Positions 61,959-64,000 of a DNA stretch of 64,000 nucleotides are shown piece after piece (positions within the stretch are counted from its first letter, which is position 1; each line of letters starts with the position of its first letter). The notes under the pieces are model-generated. The model was given only the letters and a program-made list of their open reading frames with translations, was not told the origin of the DNA and did not search any database. Origin of the DNA: Ecdyonurus torrentis (taxonomy: Eukaryota > Arthropoda > Insecta > Ephemeroptera > Heptageniidae); the NCBI GenBank assembly GCA_949318235.1, contig OX439128.1:58179709-58243708 (forward strand). Reading direction: 5' to 3'. A program made the position numbers and the translations under genes.

Positions 61959-63187
61959 ATGAAACAAAGTTTCTATTTCAAGAACCAAATGTTATTGAAT
62001 GATAAAAATCATACTTTTTACACGATTAAAACTAGTTTTGATGATTTCTCAAAAACTAAGAATGCAACAGACTTACTATTTATTTCAAAACATAGCTTTT
62101 TCAATTCTCTACAAAAAAGATGTCTTGAACTTTTTTGCTCCGACGCATACTTTTTGGGTTATTGACAATTTTAGTTTTCACTCATCATGTAGCCAAACCA
62201 AGTCATGAAACAAAGTTTTTATTTCAAGAACCAAATGTTATTGAATGATAAAAATCATACTTTTTACACGATTAAAACTAGTTTTGATGAATTCTCAAAA
62301 ACTAAGAATGCTACAGACTTACTATTTTACTCAAAACATAGCTTTTTCAATTCTCTACAAAAAAGATGTCTTGAACTTTTTTGCTCCGACGCATACTTTT
62401 TGGGTTATTGACAATTTTAGTTTTCACTCATCATGTAGCCAAACCAAGTCATGAAACAAAGTTTCTATTTCAAGAACCAAATGTTATTGAATGATAAAAA
62501 TAATACTTTTCACACGATTAAAACTAGTTTTGATGATTTCTCAAAAACTAAGAATGCTACAGTCATCAAATTTATGTCAAAACATAGCTTTTTCAATTCT
62601 CTACAAAAAAGATGTCTTGAACTTTTTTGTTTCGACGCATACTTTTTGGGTTATTGACAATTTTAGTTTTCACTCATCATGTAGCCAAACCAAGTCATGA
62701 AACAAAGTTTCTATTTCAAGAACCAAATGTTATTGAATGATAAAAATCATACTTTTTACACGATTTAAACTAGTTTTGATGATTTCTCAAAAACTAAGAA
62801 TGCTACAGACTTACTATTTAACTCAAAACATAGCTTTTTCAATTCTCTACAAAAAAGATGTCTTGAACTTTTTTGCTCCGACGCATACTTTTTGGGTTAT
62901 TGACTATTTAATTTTCACTCATCATGTAGCCAAACCAAGTCATGAAACAAAGTTTTTATTTCAAGAACCAAATGTTATTGAATGATAAAAATCATACTTT
63001 TTACACGATTAAAACTAGTTTTGATGAATTCTCAAAAACTATGAATGCTACAGACTTACTATTTTACTCAAAACATAGCTTTTTCAATTCTCTACAAAAA
63101 AGATGTCTTGAACTTTTTTGCTCCGACGCATACTTTTTGGGTTATTGACAATTTTAGTATTCACTCATCATGTAGCCAAACCAAGTC
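61959..63187 (+). repeat. Displaced copy of a 5-unit series
   Basis: The unit order here (ISKH-type, YSKH-type, AAAAATAATAC with TTTATGTC, ATTTAAAC with one-base loss, AACTATGAATG) matches 57779-59007. The offset is 4180 bp, that is 17 units minus two lost bases. The one-base loss here is accompanied by GACTATTTAATT, a private change. Confidence 0.8.
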
Positions 63188-64000
63188 ATGAAACAAAGTT
63201 TCTATTTCAAGAACCAAATGTTATTGAATGATAAAAATCATACTTTTTACACGATTAAAACTAGTTTTGATGATTTCTCAAAAACTAAGAATGCAACAGA
63301 CTTACTATTTATTTTAAAACATAGCTTTTTCAATTCTCTACAAAAAAGATGTCTTGAACTTTTTTGCTCCGACGCATACTTTTTGGGTTATTGACAATTT
63401 TAGTTTTCACTCATCATGTAGCCAAACCAAGTCATGAAACAAAGTTTCTATTTCAAGAACCAAATGTTATTGAATGATAAAAATCATACTTTTTACACGA
63501 TTAAAACTAGTTTTGATGATTTCTCAAAAACTAAAAATGCTACAGACTTACTATTTAACTCAAAACTAAGCTTTTTCAATTCTCTACAAAAAAGATGTCT
63601 TCAACTTTTTTGCTCCAACGCATACTTTTTGGGTTATTGACAATTTTAGTATTCACTCATCATGTAGCCAAACCAAGTCATGAAACAAAGTTTCTATTTC
63701 AAGAACCAAATGTTATTGAATGATAAAAATCATACTTTTTACACGATTAAAACTAGTTTTGATGATTTCTCAAAAACTAAGAATGCTACAGACTTACTAT
63801 TTAACTCAAAACATAGCTTTTTCAATTCTCTACAAAAAAGATGTCTTGAACTTTTTTGCTCCGACGCATACTTTTTGGGTTATTGACAATTTAATTTTCA
63901 CTCATCATGTAGCCAAACCAAGTCATGAAACAAAGTTTTTATTTCAAGAACCAAATGTTATTGAATGATAAAAATCATACTTTTTACACGATTAAAACTA

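Larger units (their letters stand above)
44406..64000 (+). repeat. 246-bp AT-rich satellite array, about 80 copies
   Basis: A head-to-tail array starts mid-unit at the gap and runs off the window. Counted from ATGAAACAAAG, units start at 44742, 44988, 45234 and so on, 246 bp apart. Five units are 245 bp because one base is lost in CAATTTTAGTTTTC (junctions near 52087, 58729, 59953, 62907 and 63889). Differences between units concentrate about 105-135 bp into the unit, with a few linked sites elsewhere. Most units hold a 68-codon forward frame, and a second overlapping frame of about 69 codons is open in roughly half. Eight units (46218, 48924, 50646, 53351, 56795, 58517, 59746, 62697) have a TAA from CGATTTAAAC. 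The family is not recognised by name. Confidence 0.97.

Noticed and set aside
44406..64000. CRISPR-like array of regular repeats with variable windows
   Set aside because: The 246-bp period is far too long, the variable window has a few recurring versions rather than unique spacers, and there are no cas genes.

Overview
This window is entirely repetitive, non-coding eukaryotic-type DNA. I find no gene that I can support, no RNA gene, no transposase and no CRISPR array. Four things point to an assembled eukaryotic chromosome: three nested satellite families, a telomere-like TTTAGG run, long poly-T tracts and a 200-N scaffold gap. The species cannot be named from the sequence.

Layout, left to right. 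(1) 1-754: six copies of an AT-rich 128-bp satellite, the last cut off abruptly. (2) 756-812: nine telomere-like GGTTTA hexamers. (3) 813-1300: a 61-unit array of the octamer TTGCCCGA with a single base substitution. (4) 1321-44205: a head-to-tail macrosatellite of 23 complete copies and one partial copy. Its unit comes in a long form (L, 1950 bp, 11 copies), a short form (S, 1726-1727 bp, 9 copies) and three mosaics. L and S differ mainly by two ~117-bp internal subrepeats. Each unit has a C-rich block with a TTTAGG-bearing hairpin, a block of T-rich/G-run subrepeats, a poly-T tract, a G-run block, an AT-rich stretch and a short cluster of the same TTGCCCGA octamer. (5) 44206-44405: 200 Ns. 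(6) 44406-64000: about 80 copies of an AT-rich 246-bp satellite with clear higher-order duplications.

The main biological content is repeat evolution. Near-identical L copies, alternating L-S dimers, mosaic copies with mappable exchange points and multi-unit duplications in the 246-bp array all indicate repeated unequal exchange or gene conversion. The 128-bp satellite on the left and the 246-bp satellite on the right share a core of about 60 bp in the same orientation. The same satellite family may therefore flank the macrosatellite on both sides, although the join on the right crosses a gap of unknown true size.

Open reading frames are abundant but are best explained as by-products of tandem repetition. 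They lie in overlapping frames on both strands, are broken in sister copies, and the L/S differences checked are not enriched for silent changes.
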